From Phytohabitans kaempferiae (lineage in GTDB: Bacteria > Actinomycetota > Actinomycetes > Mycobacteriales > Micromonosporaceae): DNA of 64,000 nt. The stretch spans positions 124,001 to 188,000 of the forward strand of contig NZ_JBHLUH010000004.1 in NCBI RefSeq assembly GCF_042433955.1, in the 5' to 3' direction. This document shows, piece by piece, positions 1-7,913 of the stretch. Below the pieces are notes generated by a model, which made no database searches, was not told the origin of the DNA, and saw only the letters and a list, made by a program, of their open reading frames with translations. The translations under genes were made by a program, and so were the position numbers. Every line of letters begins with the position of its first letter. Position 1 is the first letter of the stretch.

Positions 1-652
1 CGAGGCGGCGGTCGGCGGCCCAGCGGGACAGCTCGTAGCGGTTGGACATCTGGAGCTTGCGGAGCACATTGGAGACGTGCGTCTCCACCGTCTTGATGGA
101 GATGAAGAGTTCCTTGGCGATCTCCTTGTAGGCGTAGCCCCGGGCGAGCAGCCGCAGCACCTCGCGCTCGCGGTTGGTGAGCTGGTCGAGCTCGGGGTCG
201 GCGACCGGGGCGTCCGGCCGCGCGGCGAACGCGTCGAGCACGAACCCGGCCAGCCGCGGGCTGAACACCGCGTCGCCCTCGGCGACACGCCGGATCGCCG
301 CGGCCAGCTCGTCGGGTGAGATGGTCTTGGTGACGTAGCCACGTGCGCCGGCCCGGATCAGGCCAATCACGTCTTCGGCCGCGTCGGAGACGGAGAGCGC
401 GAGGAAGCGCACCTGCGGGTGGGAGCGGCGCATCGCGTCGAGCACGGCTCGCCCGCCGCCCTCCGGCATGTGCACGTCGAGCAACACCACGTCGGGCTCG
501 AGCGCGGCGATCCGGGAGACCGCCTCGCTCACGGTGCTCGCCTCGCCCACCACGTCGACGTGCACGCCCAGCTCGGCGCGGACGCCCGCGCGAAACATCG
601 CGTGGTCGTCGACGAGGAACACGCGCAGCCGCCGCTGCTCAGTCTCGGTCAT
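1..652 (-). CDS. LuxR/NarL-type response regulator, 3' end cut by window edge
   Basis: DNA-binding response regulator, expected to be phosphorylated by the kinase encoded just upstream. About 217 residues are visible; the last few of the HTH domain lie outside the window. The receiver domain (about residues 8-125) shows the acidic pair D15-D16, phosphoacceptor D59 in LLDVHMPEGG, and the conserved Lys in GYVTK. A LuxR HTH follows, with LTNREREVLRLLA and KTVETHVSNVLRKL. The ATG overlaps the kinase stop by 4 nt (ATGA), so the pair is translationally coupled. The PspC neighbours suggest an envelope-stress role of the LiaR/VraR kind, but this is inference; the target promoters are not visible. Confidence 0.93.
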   Translation of the reverse strand, partial: MTETEQRRLRVFLVDDHAMFRAGVRAELGVHVDVVGEASTVSEAVSRIAALEPDVVLLDVHMPEGGGRAVLDAMRRSHPQVRFLALSVSDAAEDVIGLIRAGARGYVTKTISPDELAAAIRRVAEGDAVFSPRLAGFVLDAFAARPDAPVADPELDQLTNREREVLRLLARGYAYKEIAKELFISIKTVETHVSNVLRKLQMSNRYELSRWAADRRL

Positions 653-1944
653 GATCCGTCCTTCCCGGTGGTGACGCTCTCCCGGCTGGTCGGCAGGAAG
701 AGCCGCACCTCGGTGCCGTCGCCGGGCTCGCTGATGATCGTCGCGCGCCCGCCGTGCCGCTGCATCCGCCCGATTATCGATCCTCGGACGCCATGCCGAT
801 GATCCTCTACGGTTGACGGGTCGAATCCCGCGCCCCGGTCGCGCACGAAGACGCTCAGCTGGTCGGGCTCGACCTCCGCGTAGAGGGAGACGGTCTGCAC
901 CTTCGCGTGGCGGGCCGCGTTGACCAGTGCCTCGCGGGCGGCGGCCACCAGCGCGCCGACCCGCTCGTCGGTCTCCCGGTCGCCCACCACGACGGTCTCC
1001 ACCGTGATCGCGTACGTATCTTCGACCTCGGCCGCCACCTGCTCCAGCGCGGCGGCGAACCGCTCGGTGGGCGAGGCGACCGGACGGTACAGCCAGTTGC
1101 GCAGGCTCCGCTCCTGCCCTCTGGCGAGCCGCTGGACGGCCTTCACGTCGCCGGCGTTGCGCTGGATGAGCGCGAGCGTGTGCAGCACCTGGTCGTGCAC
1201 CATCGCGGCCAGCTCGGCCCGCTCCATCTCCCGGATGCGCCCCTCGCGCTCGGCCCGCAGCTGGTTGTAGGTCCGCCAGAGCACCGGGCCGGCCACGACC
1301 GCCACGCCGGCGAGGCCGACGAGCGCGAAGATGATGCCGTTGACGACCGCGCCGAAGTTTTCCGCCGGGGAGTAGACGGCGACGACGCCGATGATGCCGA
1401 CCGAGACCAGCACGCCGCCGCCGATGAAGCGGAGCAGGAACGCCCGGCGGTCGCTCTCGTCTACCACCGCGCCCAGCCACGGCACGCGCGGCAGCGTCTC
1501 GCTCCACTGGCGGCGCCGCTCCGGGTCGGACTCGTGCCAGATGATGCCGGCACCGACCGCGATGATCGCGACCAGCCAGCCGGCGAGGCCGGTGACGCCG
1601 AGCGCGCCGAACCCGAACGCCAGCGTCTGGACCAGGATGAGGCCCAGCCCGATCGCCACGAACGGCAGCAGGTGCATGAAGTTACGCCGGGGCGGGGCCT
1701 CGGCCGTCGCCTCCTGGAGGGGCAGCACCGCCCAGAACGCCGCGTAGAGGAGCAGGCCCAGGCCGCTGAGCGAGAGAAGTACCACGAACGCGATACGCAC
1801 CCGCATGGCCGGGATGCCCAGGTGGCGCGCGATGCCCGACGCCACGCCGGCCACGACCCGCTGGTCGCGTGTACGGCTGAGGCGGGGCTGCTGCGTCCCG
1901 ACGGTGACGATCGCTCTGCTCCTCGCTGCTGGTGGCCTGCTCAC
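649..1944 (-). CDS. Sensor histidine kinase with N-terminal PspC domain
   Basis: Membrane sensor kinase (431 aa) that pairs with the adjacent response regulator. Residues about 20-78 form a PspC domain with its hydrophobic helix (RVVAGVASGIARHLGIPAMR). Four more hydrophobic segments follow to about residue 225. The cytoplasmic part has a HisKA_3-type dimerisation helix with phospho-accepting H250 in AAMVHDQVLHTL, then an HATPase with N-box REALVNAARHAK (about 337-348), DRGAGFD (about 369-375) and a glycine-rich GVRGSIIGRM. It is divergent from a PspC protein gene 128 bp away, which suggests both read the same envelope signal. The first 20 residues are poorly conserved in style, and the GTG at codon 13 or later is an alternative start. 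Confidence 0.9.
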   Translation of the reverse strand: MSRPPAARSRAIVTVGTQQPRLSRTRDQRVVAGVASGIARHLGIPAMRVRIAFVVLLSLSGLGLLLYAAFWAVLPLQEATAEAPPRRNFMHLLPFVAIGLGLILVQTLAFGFGALGVTGLAGWLVAIIAVGAGIIWHESDPERRRQWSETLPRVPWLGAVVDESDRRAFLLRFIGGGVLVSVGIIGVVAVYSPAENFGAVVNGIIFALVGLAGVAVVAGPVLWRTYNQLRAEREGRIREMERAELAAMVHDQVLHTLALIQRNAGDVKAVQRLARGQERSLRNWLYRPVASPTERFAAALEQVAAEVEDTYAITVETVVVGDRETDERVGALVAAAREALVNAARHAKVQTVSLYAEVEPDQLSVFVRDRGAGFDPSTVEDHRHGVRGSIIGRMQRHGGRATIISEPGDGTEVRLFLPTSRESVTTGKDGS

Positions 1945-2072
1945 CGATCGTCACACGCGGGGCATGTCGCTGGCCACGGGGACGCCCCGGACATTGGCGC
2001 CGAAGATCTCAGGGTGGCGTCAGGGTTGGCTCCTGAGGCTGTTCGGGTGCGGCAGCGGCGAGGATCGAACGC

Positions 2073-3995
2073 ATGACGGACGAAGGTGCCCAGGCCCGCC
2101 GGCTGGAGGGCGACGACACGACCCAGCCCTCTCCCGCGCCGCCCGCGCCTTCGGGTGCGGCGCCAGGCGACTCCGCGACCGGCGGCTCGACGGCAGCCGA
2201 GGCTCCGACAGCCGACCTGGCCGAGGGCGGCTCGGCGCCAGACTCGACGGCGGACAGCTCGGCGACTGACGGCTCGACAGCGGCCGGTTCCACAGCCGCT
2301 GGCCCGGCGGCGCCCGGTTCGCCGGCGGCCGGTGCGGAGCCGACCGCGGAGGTGCCGGTGAGCGACCGGTGGCGGGCCGACCCGACGCTGCGCGACACGC
2401 CTGTGGGGTCCGCGGCCGACGAGCCGACCCTGCGCGACGTGGGCGACCCGGCACCGCACGACGTGGGCGCCGCGACGCCGCCCCCGGGCGGGAGCGCGAG
2501 CGGGCCGCCGTGGGGAGGTGCCGCGGGCGGGCCGCCGCCTCCTCCTCCGCCGGGCGGCAGCACACCTCCGCCGCCCCCGCCGGGCATGGGCGACCTGGGC
2601 ATGGGCGCCTTCACCTCGCGCTACGGTCTCGTCCGGCCGCGCCAGGGCCGCTACCTCGCGGGCGTCTGCGCGGCGATCGGGCGGGCCACCAACACCGACC
2701 CGGTGCTGTGGCGAGTGCTCCTCGCCGTGCTGGGCTTCTTCGGCGGCATCGGCATCCTGGTCTACCTCGCCGCCTGGCTCATCATCCCGGCCGAGGGCGA
2801 CACGGCCTCGCCGGTCGAGTCGATGCTGGGCCGCGGCCGTTCGAGCATGTCACCGGTCCTGGTGATCGTTCTCGGCATCCTGGTCGCGGTGATGTTCGGC
2901 CTGATCGTTACGGACGGTTTCCGGGCAGTGGTGCTGGGCGCCGCTGTGCTCATCGGGGGGGCGCTGCTGCTCAACCGGAAGCCGGGCCGCTCCGCCCCGG
3001 CGGCACCTGGCGGGGGTGAGGTGCCGTTCGGGGCGGGGCGGCCATGGCAGCCGCCCGCTCCGTCCTACCCGCATCCGGGCCCGCCCGCGGCACAGCCGGC
3101 CGCCTCCGGGCCGTACGCGGCCACCGCCACCTTTCCCTCCCCGTCCTCGGCACCTCCGCCGGTGCCCCCGACCCCTCCGGTGGTGCCGCCCATGCGTCCG
3201 TCCCCGCCGCCGCCCCCGCCGCCGCACGGTGGGCGCCCGCCGTACCCGCCGGCTCCGCCACCGCCGCCGCCCGGTGGCTACCGCCAGCCGTTCGCGCCGC
3301 ACGGCCCGTACGCCGGTCCGTACCCGCCGAGCTTCAGCCCGCCGCCGCCCCCACCGCCAAAGCCGCCGAAGCCGCCCAAGGAGCGCTCGCCGCTCGGCGC
3401 CGCGACGTTCTCGCTGATCTTCGTGGCGCTCGGCCTGGTGGCGGCGCTCGACCTGGCCAACGTCGTGAGCATCACGCCCTCCACGTACTTCTTCGGGGTG
3501 CTCGTCACCGTCTCGCTGGGGCTGCTGGTCGGCGCCTGGTTCGGGCGGGCGAGGTGGCTGATCGCGCTCGGCTTCGTCGCCGCGGCCGCGCTCGGCATCT
3601 CCACCATCGCGGAGAGCCAGGTCGGGCGGTACGAGAGCTCGGGCAGTGACGTCTACTGGGAGCCTACGAGCGCGCAGGTCATGCCCAACCGGTACGAGCA
3701 CAACTTCGGCAGCGCGATCCTCGACCTGTCCAAGGTGGACTTCACCGGCCAGACCAAGGACGTCAACGTGCACGTGAGCTTCGGCGACCTCGAGGTGATC
3801 CTGCCGCCCAACGTCGACGCCACCGTCAACGCCGAGGTCAACGCCGGCGACGCGCTGATCTTCGGCAACAAGTCCAGTGGCTTCCAGACCACGCCCCGCG
3901 CGGTGACCGATCTCGGCGCCGACGGCGAGGGCGGCGGCAAGATCACGATCACGCTCAAGGTCAACGCTGGCACGGCGGAGGTGCACCGGCCATGA
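2073..3995 (+). CDS. Large PspC-domain membrane protein with toast-rack-like C-terminus
   Basis: Envelope protein of 640 aa. Residues 1-180 are Ala/Pro/Thr-rich and probably disordered. A PspC domain spans about 183-243 (RPRQGRYLAGVCAAIGRAT, then a hydrophobic helix ending WLIIPAEG). Further hydrophobic helices lie near 265-295, a long proline tract with runs of PPPP at about 300-440, three helices at about 446-512, and a beta-rich C-terminal domain (about 520-640) with regularly spaced hydrophobics and Asn/Val, like the LiaF/toast-rack type of stress-sensor domain. It is divergently transcribed from the PspC-kinase operon. By analogy with Lia/Psp systems it may control the kinase; this is inference. 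The following small membrane gene overlaps by 4 nt. Confidence 0.85.
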   Translation: MTDEGAQARRLEGDDTTQPSPAPPAPSGAAPGDSATGGSTAAEAPTADLAEGGSAPDSTADSSATDGSTAAGSTAAGPAAPGSPAAGAEPTAEVPVSDRWRADPTLRDTPVGSAADEPTLRDVGDPAPHDVGAATPPPGGSASGPPWGGAAGGPPPPPPPGGSTPPPPPPGMGDLGMGAFTSRYGLVRPRQGRYLAGVCAAIGRATNTDPVLWRVLLAVLGFFGGIGILVYLAAWLIIPAEGDTASPVESMLGRGRSSMSPVLVIVLGILVAVMFGLIVTDGFRAVVLGAAVLIGGALLLNRKPGRSAPAAPGGGEVPFGAGRPWQPPAPSYPHPGPPAAQPAASGPYAATATFPSPSSAPPPVPPTPPVVPPMRPSPPPPPPPHGGRPPYPPAPPPPPPGGYRQPFAPHGPYAGPYPPSFSPPPPPPPKPPKPPKERSPLGAATFSLIFVALGLVAALDLANVVSITPSTYFFGVLVTVSLGLLVGAWFGRARWLIALGFVAAAALGISTIAESQVGRYESSGSDVYWEPTSAQVMPNRYEHNFGSAILDLSKVDFTGQTKDVNVHVSFGDLEVILPPNVDATVNAEVNAGDALIFGNKSSGFQTTPRAVTDLGADGEGGGKITITLKVNAGTAEVHRP

Positions 3996-4357
3996 AACCG
4001 CACCGTACTGACGGCGTCTCCCTGACGTTCGCGCTGCTCTTCCTCTCCATCGCCGCGTGGTGGTTCATCGCCCAGCTCTTCGACCTGCCGCTGCCGGCCG
4101 TGGGCTGGTTCGTGGCCGGCGCGCTGATCTTCCTGGGCGCGCTGGGGCTGATGGGCGCGCTCCGCTCCGGCAAGGGCGACCCGCCTCCGCCCGCCGAGCC
4201 GCCCGCCCCCGAGCCGGCGCTCGCCCCGGTGAGCGGCCTCCCCGCCGAGCTGCACGCCGACATCGTGCGGGAGCTGCTGGCCGGTCCGCAGCCGCCGTAC
4301 CTGCCGCCGGTCAGCGGCGCGCCGGAGACCAGCAGGCGCGACAGCACGCCGGGCTGA
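3992..4357 (+). CDS. Small two-helix membrane protein downstream of PspC gene
   Basis: Protein of 121 aa that I do not recognise as a named family. It has two predicted transmembrane helices (about residues 10-30 and 36-58, LTFALLFLSIAAWWFIAQLF and VGWFVAGALIFLGALGLMGA), then a proline-rich cytoplasmic or extracellular tail (PPPPAEPPAPEP) of about 55 residues. Its ATG overlaps the stop of the PspC gene (ATGA), so the two are co-translated, and a strong hairpin follows at 4380-4422. The operon position suggests a partner or accessory of the PspC stress protein. Confidence 0.78.
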   Translation: MKPHRTDGVSLTFALLFLSIAAWWFIAQLFDLPLPAVGWFVAGALIFLGALGLMGALRSGKGDPPPPAEPPAPEPALAPVSGLPAELHADIVRELLAGPQPPYLPPVSGAPETSRRDSTPG

Positions 4358-4379
4358 GCACCGCTTCCCTCCCTCCCCA

Positions 4380-4422
4380 AGGGCGTCCCGCGGGTTGCGC
4401 ACAGCGACCTGCGGGACGCCCT
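4380..4422 (+). terminator. Strong hairpin after the PspC operon
   Basis: AGGGCGTCCCGC (4380-4391) is perfectly complementary to GCGGGACGCCCT (4411-4422), and the stem extends inward by three more pairs including one G-U. There is no T-tract, as is usual in GC-rich actinobacteria. It sits 22 nt after the small membrane gene and ends 22 nt before the psd -10 element. Confidence 0.8.
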
Positions 4423-4455
4423 GATCCGTCCAGGGATGCGGCCTATGCTGGGCGC

Positions 4456-5661
4456 GTGACCCTGACCCGCACCGGCGCCCGCGCCGCCCGCACTCTCGCC
4501 GCCGAGCTGGCCCGGCACAACGGTCCCAAGCGGGGCCTCCTCGTCGGCGCGCACGGACGCTCGCCAGTGCTCACAGCCGCCATCGAGGGCCTGCTCCCCG
4601 GAGACACACTCACCGTCGTGCCGGCGGAGGCCACCGCGGTGGGCGCGCTCCGCGACCATCTCGCGGCCCAGAGCCGCTGGATCGCTGAGCGGGTACGGGT
4701 CGCCGACTCCCTCGCCGAGGCCGATCCCGCCGATGTGGTGATCGCCGCCGAGCCGCTGGAGGGCACCGCGGAGGAGACCCGGGCGGCGGTCGAAGGGCTG
4801 ACCAAGTACCTGGTCGAGGGCGGCGTGCTCGCGGTCTCCAGCGGGCTCACCGGCGGTGCCGCGAGCGAGCTCGACCGCCAGGCCGCGCTCTTCGGCGTCG
4901 GCAGCGACCTCGTCGTGCGCAACAACCCGCCGCTGCGCGTGCACCGGCTGCGCTTCGCCTCAGCCGACACGGCGCTGGCCAGCCAGATCGCGCCGGCATA
5001 CCGGCCGTCGAGCGTACCGATCACCCGCACCATGCACATCGATTCCAACGGCGTGGCCGCCGCCGGCATCGCGCTCGGGCTGGCCGCGCTGGCCCGGGTC
5101 GCCCGCCCCAAGTCGCGGCTGTGGCTGGTGCCCGCGCTGGCCGCCGCCCCGGTGGCCGCCTTCTTCCGCGACCCGGAGCGCGACGTGCCGGAAGACGAGT
5201 CGGCGGTCGTCGCGGCCAGTGACGGCAAGGTGCTCTCCGTCGAGCGGGTTCGCGACGACCGCTTCGGCCCGGACGAGTTCCTGCGGATCGCGGTCTTCCT
5301 CTCCGTACTCGACGTGCACGTCAACCGCGCCCCGGTCCCCGGCCGCGTGGTCGACTACTTCGTGACCGACGGCGGCTTCGCGGCGGCGATGCGTCCCGAG
5401 GCCGAGCACAACGTCGCGGCGTACACGGTGCTGGACAGCGCCCGGGGCACGGTGGTGGTCGCCCAGCGCACGGGCCTGATCGCCCGTCGGATCGTGCAGC
5501 GCGCGCCGGTGGGCGCGCTGCTGGCGAAGGGCGAGCGCTTCGGCCTCATCCGATTCGGCTCCCGCACCGACGTCTACCTGCCGGCGGGAGCGGCCGAGCC
5601 CCTGGTCGCACCGGGCGACCGCGTGCTCGGCGGCGCGTCGGTCATCGCCCGCTGGCGCTGA
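4456..5661 (+). CDS. psd: Phosphatidylserine decarboxylase with N-terminal methyltransferase-like domain
   Basis: Makes phosphatidylethanolamine from phosphatidylserine by pyruvoyl-dependent decarboxylation. Residues about 195-401 are the catalytic part: FFRDPERD, ASDGKVLSVE, FLSVLDVHVNRAPVPG (active-site His region) and GERFGLIRFGSRTDVYLP, where the G-S pair is the expected self-cleavage site making the pyruvoyl group. Residues 1-175 look like an added class I Rossmann domain resembling RsmC-type methyltransferases (RGLLVGAHGRSPVLTAAIEG, DVVIAAEPLEG, GGVLAVSSG). The GTG start is chosen because TATGCT at 4444-4449 lies 6 nt upstream and there is no Shine-Dalgarno sequence, as for a leaderless mRNA. 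pssA, the preceding pathway step, lies convergently downstream. Confidence 0.9.
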   Translation: MTLTRTGARAARTLAAELARHNGPKRGLLVGAHGRSPVLTAAIEGLLPGDTLTVVPAEATAVGALRDHLAAQSRWIAERVRVADSLAEADPADVVIAAEPLEGTAEETRAAVEGLTKYLVEGGVLAVSSGLTGGAASELDRQAALFGVGSDLVVRNNPPLRVHRLRFASADTALASQIAPAYRPSSVPITRTMHIDSNGVAAAGIALGLAALARVARPKSRLWLVPALAAAPVAAFFRDPERDVPEDESAVVAASDGKVLSVERVRDDRFGPDEFLRIAVFLSVLDVHVNRAPVPGRVVDYFVTDGGFAAAMRPEAEHNVAAYTVLDSARGTVVVAQRTGLIARRIVQRAPVGALLAKGERFGLIRFGSRTDVYLPAGAAEPLVAPGDRVLGGASVIARWR

Positions 5662-5769
5662 CCCGGCCGCGCCCCTGCCTGGTCATCGTGTCGGCTTCGC
5701 CGCCGAGACCGAGCTTCCTGGTGGCGGGCGCCCAGGCGTTTCCTCCAGGGAGGCAGAGCGAGACAGCCG

Positions 5770-5792
5770 TGAGCCCGCGACAAGCGGGCTCA
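5770..5792. terminator. Bidirectional hairpin between psd and pssA
   Basis: TGAGCCCGC (5770-5778) and GCGGGCTCA (5784-5792) form a perfect 9-bp stem with a GACAA loop. It lies between two convergent genes and 4 nt beyond the end of the 71-nt repeat, so it can end transcription from both sides. Confidence 0.75.
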
Positions 5793-5796
5793 ACGC

Positions 5797-5867
5797 ACCG
5801 CGGAGGGTGAGGCCGCGGGAGCGGCGGCATGGACCGCGACGGACATCGCGGTAGCCCGGATCTGTCT
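5797..5867 (-). repeat. 71-nt structured dispersed repeat, copy A
   Basis: Reading on the minus strand, this element starts with AGACAGATCCGGGCTACCGC and matches copy B (53392-53462) at about 64 of 71 positions with no gaps. It contains two potential hairpins: ACCGCGA/TCGCGGT around a 6-nt loop, and CCGCGG/CCGCGG around a 9-nt loop. It starts 16 nt after the pssA stop codon, the same distance as copy B has from its own upstream gene. Confidence 0.85.
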
Positions 5868-5882
5868 CTTTGGAACGATCCG

Positions 5883-6665
5883 CTAGGCGTGGCGCTGGCG
5901 GAGCCAGAGGAGCGGGCCGCTGGCCAGGTAGCCGACCACGACCGCGGCGAAGGTCAGGCGGGGATCGACCAGCACGCCCACGATCGGCAGGAGCCACAGC
6001 CACGGCGGCAGCTTGATCAGGCGGGCGATCTTGGCGTAGGGGAAGCTGGAGACCATCGCGAAGGCGAGCAGCGCCACGCCGGCGACCTTGGCCGCGCCGG
6101 AGAGTGGAAGCTCGATCAGCACGCCGACCGAGAGCGCCGCCGCCACCATCGTGGTGGGCACGCCGCAGAAGTAGCGGCCGTCCTTCGGCGAGACGTTGAA
6201 GCGGGCCAGCCGGATGGCGGCGCAGCCGGCGACCAGCACGCAGACGGCCGCGGCGGCCGGGGTCGGCACGGTGCCGGAGAGAGACGCGTAGACGACGACG
6301 GGCGCGGCGAGCCCGAACGAGCACATGTCGGCGAGCGAGTCCATCTGCGCGCCGAAAGGGCTGACCACGCCGAACCGCCGGGCGAGCGCGCCATCGAGGC
6401 CGTCGAACGCCACGCAGGCGACGAGGCAGATGGCGGCGGCCCGCACCTCGCCCTGCATGGCCAGGAAGATGGCGAGCAGGCCGAGCGTGAGGCTGGTGAG
6501 GGTGCAGGCATTGACGAGGGCAAACTTGGCCCGCCGCGCGGCGGTGTGCTCACCGGGGAGCAGCGGGATGGGACCACCGTTGACGGCCGCGCCCGCGGGA
6601 GCCGGGCTCACCGGCAGTAGCGACCCGATCTCGTCGTCGGGCACCGTGTCGTAATGCGAAGGCAT
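5883..6665 (-). CDS. pssA: CDP-diacylglycerol-serine O-phosphatidyltransferase
   Basis: Membrane enzyme that makes phosphatidylserine from CDP-diacylglycerol and serine, the substrate of the psd product. The CDP-alcohol phosphatidyltransferase signature is complete: DGLDGALARRFGVVSPFG followed by the metal-binding D of AQMDSLAD. Several hydrophobic helices surround it (about residues 47-70, 95-135, 175-240), and the length (260 aa) suits the family. The start is uncertain: ATG at 6665 (MPSHYDTV) has no clear ribosome binding site. High-GC3 coding character continues about 20 codons upstream, so a GTG or the ATG at 6842 may be used. It is convergent with psd. Confidence 0.87.
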   Translation of the reverse strand: MPSHYDTVPDDEIGSLLPVSPAPAGAAVNGGPIPLLPGEHTAARRAKFALVNACTLTSLTLGLLAIFLAMQGEVRAAAICLVACVAFDGLDGALARRFGVVSPFGAQMDSLADMCSFGLAAPVVVYASLSGTVPTPAAAAVCVLVAGCAAIRLARFNVSPKDGRYFCGVPTTMVAAALSVGVLIELPLSGAAKVAGVALLAFAMVSSFPYAKIARLIKLPPWLWLLPIVGVLVDPRLTFAAVVVGYLASGPLLWLRQRHA

Positions 6666-6992
6666 GACGACCGTGGTGCCGGCACTGGGCTCCGGACGCC
6701 GGCGGCCGACCCGCACCAGCAGCACCTGCCGGGCGAAAGAGCCGCTGCGGCGCAAACGCCCTGCCCAGCGACGCCCTCCAGGGCGCGGACTGTCCGTCGC
6801 ACGACGCCTGCGCCAAGGGGCTCTCGGCACGTATCCCTCCATGACCGGGTCGGTGTCTCCGCCGCCTCGGCGGCCGCCCGGTCGCATGCGGCCTACACCA
6901 TCGCACAGTCCCGCGGGGCTTGGCGATAGCCGAGCCGATCTCACGAAGCGAGCCCTGGTGGGACGCTCCGCGAAGAAACGCAGCCTCACATT
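6666..6992. other. Gap upstream of pssA, possible 5' extension or leader
   Basis: This 327-nt stretch lies between the pssA start used here and the Nudix gene stop. One frame on the minus strand stays open across it but is very Arg-rich (RRPGGRRWAGRLRRSG), which looks non-coding until the last 20 codons. A TAGAAT that could serve as a -10 element overlaps the Nudix stop codon at about 6990-6995. I see no other gene, repeat or hairpin. Confidence 0.4.
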
Positions 6993-7904
6993 CTAGCCCC
7001 TGTTGCCCAAACCGGCCGACACGTGCGACACGGCGGACGCCGCCACATCCGTCAGTGGCAGCTCGGCCACCTCGGCGGGTGCGAACCACGCCACCCCCGC
7101 CGTCGACCCGCCGGCCGCCTCGGTCACGCGCGGCTCGGTGGGGGCGTCGACGTGTACCCGGTAGATGGCTCGCACGGTATGCCAGTCGATCGGGTAGCCC
7201 TCGGGTCCGAGCGCCCGCGGCCGGTGCAGGTGGGTCACGTCGAGCAGATCGGTGACCCGCCCGACCTGGTTGGTCTCCTCGGCCAACTCGCGCAGCAGCG
7301 CGGCGACCGGCTGCTCGCCGTGGTCGGTGCCGCCGCCGGGCAGGTGCCACAACCCCGCGCCCGGGTAGCCCTCCGCGATCACCGTGAGCAGCAGCCGTCC
7401 GGCCGGGTCGGTGGCGACGCCGTACGCCGCGAAGCGCTGCCCCCGCGTGGGTCGCGCCTCCACCGGCGGTACGGCGAAGTGTGCCGGCGGCGGCGTGGTG
7501 ACCGGCGTCGGGGGCAGCCCCAGCAGCTCGGCCGTGAACGGCATCAGCGACAGCCCGGTCAGCTCCGCCGGCGCGATCCACTCGGCCAGGTCGGTGGTGC
7601 CATCGGGCTCGGCGCGCAGGGTCCCGCCGCGCACGGCCACGTCGTAGATCACGCGGTCGGTGTGCCGGCCCCAGAGCACGTCGGAGACGACCGCCCGCAG
7701 CCCGGTGACCGCCACGGTCAGCCCGGTCTCCTCGCCGAACTCGCGTATCACCCCGTCGGCGGGATGCTCACCATGGTCGATGCCGCCACCGGGTAGCTGC
7801 CAGACCGCCGGAAGGTCGGCTGTCGACGAGCCGCGAGCCAGCAGGACCGCCCCGCGGCTGTCGCGACACACCCCGTACGCCGCGATCCGCCGTGACTCCC
7901 CCAT
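6993..7904 (-). CDS. Protein with two Nudix hydrolase domains (second of a tandem pair)
   Basis: 303-aa protein with two Nudix domains in tandem. Domain 1 has the box GGGIDHGEHPADGVIREF followed by GEETGL; domain 2 has GGGTDHGEQPVAALLREL followed by AEETNQ. Both keep the metal-binding R-E-x-x-E-E core, although domain 2 has EETN where EETG is usual. Each domain starts with AAYGV, as does each domain of the upstream paralogue. The substrate cannot be told from sequence; nucleoside diphosphate derivatives are typical for the superfamily. It lies 9 nt after its paralogue, whose TAG stop is part of a TAGGCT placed 6 nt from this ATG, so it may have its own leaderless start. Confidence 0.88.
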   Translation of the reverse strand: MGESRRIAAYGVCRDSRGAVLLARGSSTADLPAVWQLPGGGIDHGEHPADGVIREFGEETGLTVAVTGLRAVVSDVLWGRHTDRVIYDVAVRGGTLRAEPDGTTDLAEWIAPAELTGLSLMPFTAELLGLPPTPVTTPPPAHFAVPPVEARPTRGQRFAAYGVATDPAGRLLLTVIAEGYPGAGLWHLPGGGTDHGEQPVAALLRELAEETNQVGRVTDLLDVTHLHRPRALGPEGYPIDWHTVRAIYRVHVDAPTEPRVTEAAGGSTAGVAWFAPAEVAELPLTDVAASAVSHVSAGLGNRG

Positions 7905-7913
7905 GGAAGGAGC

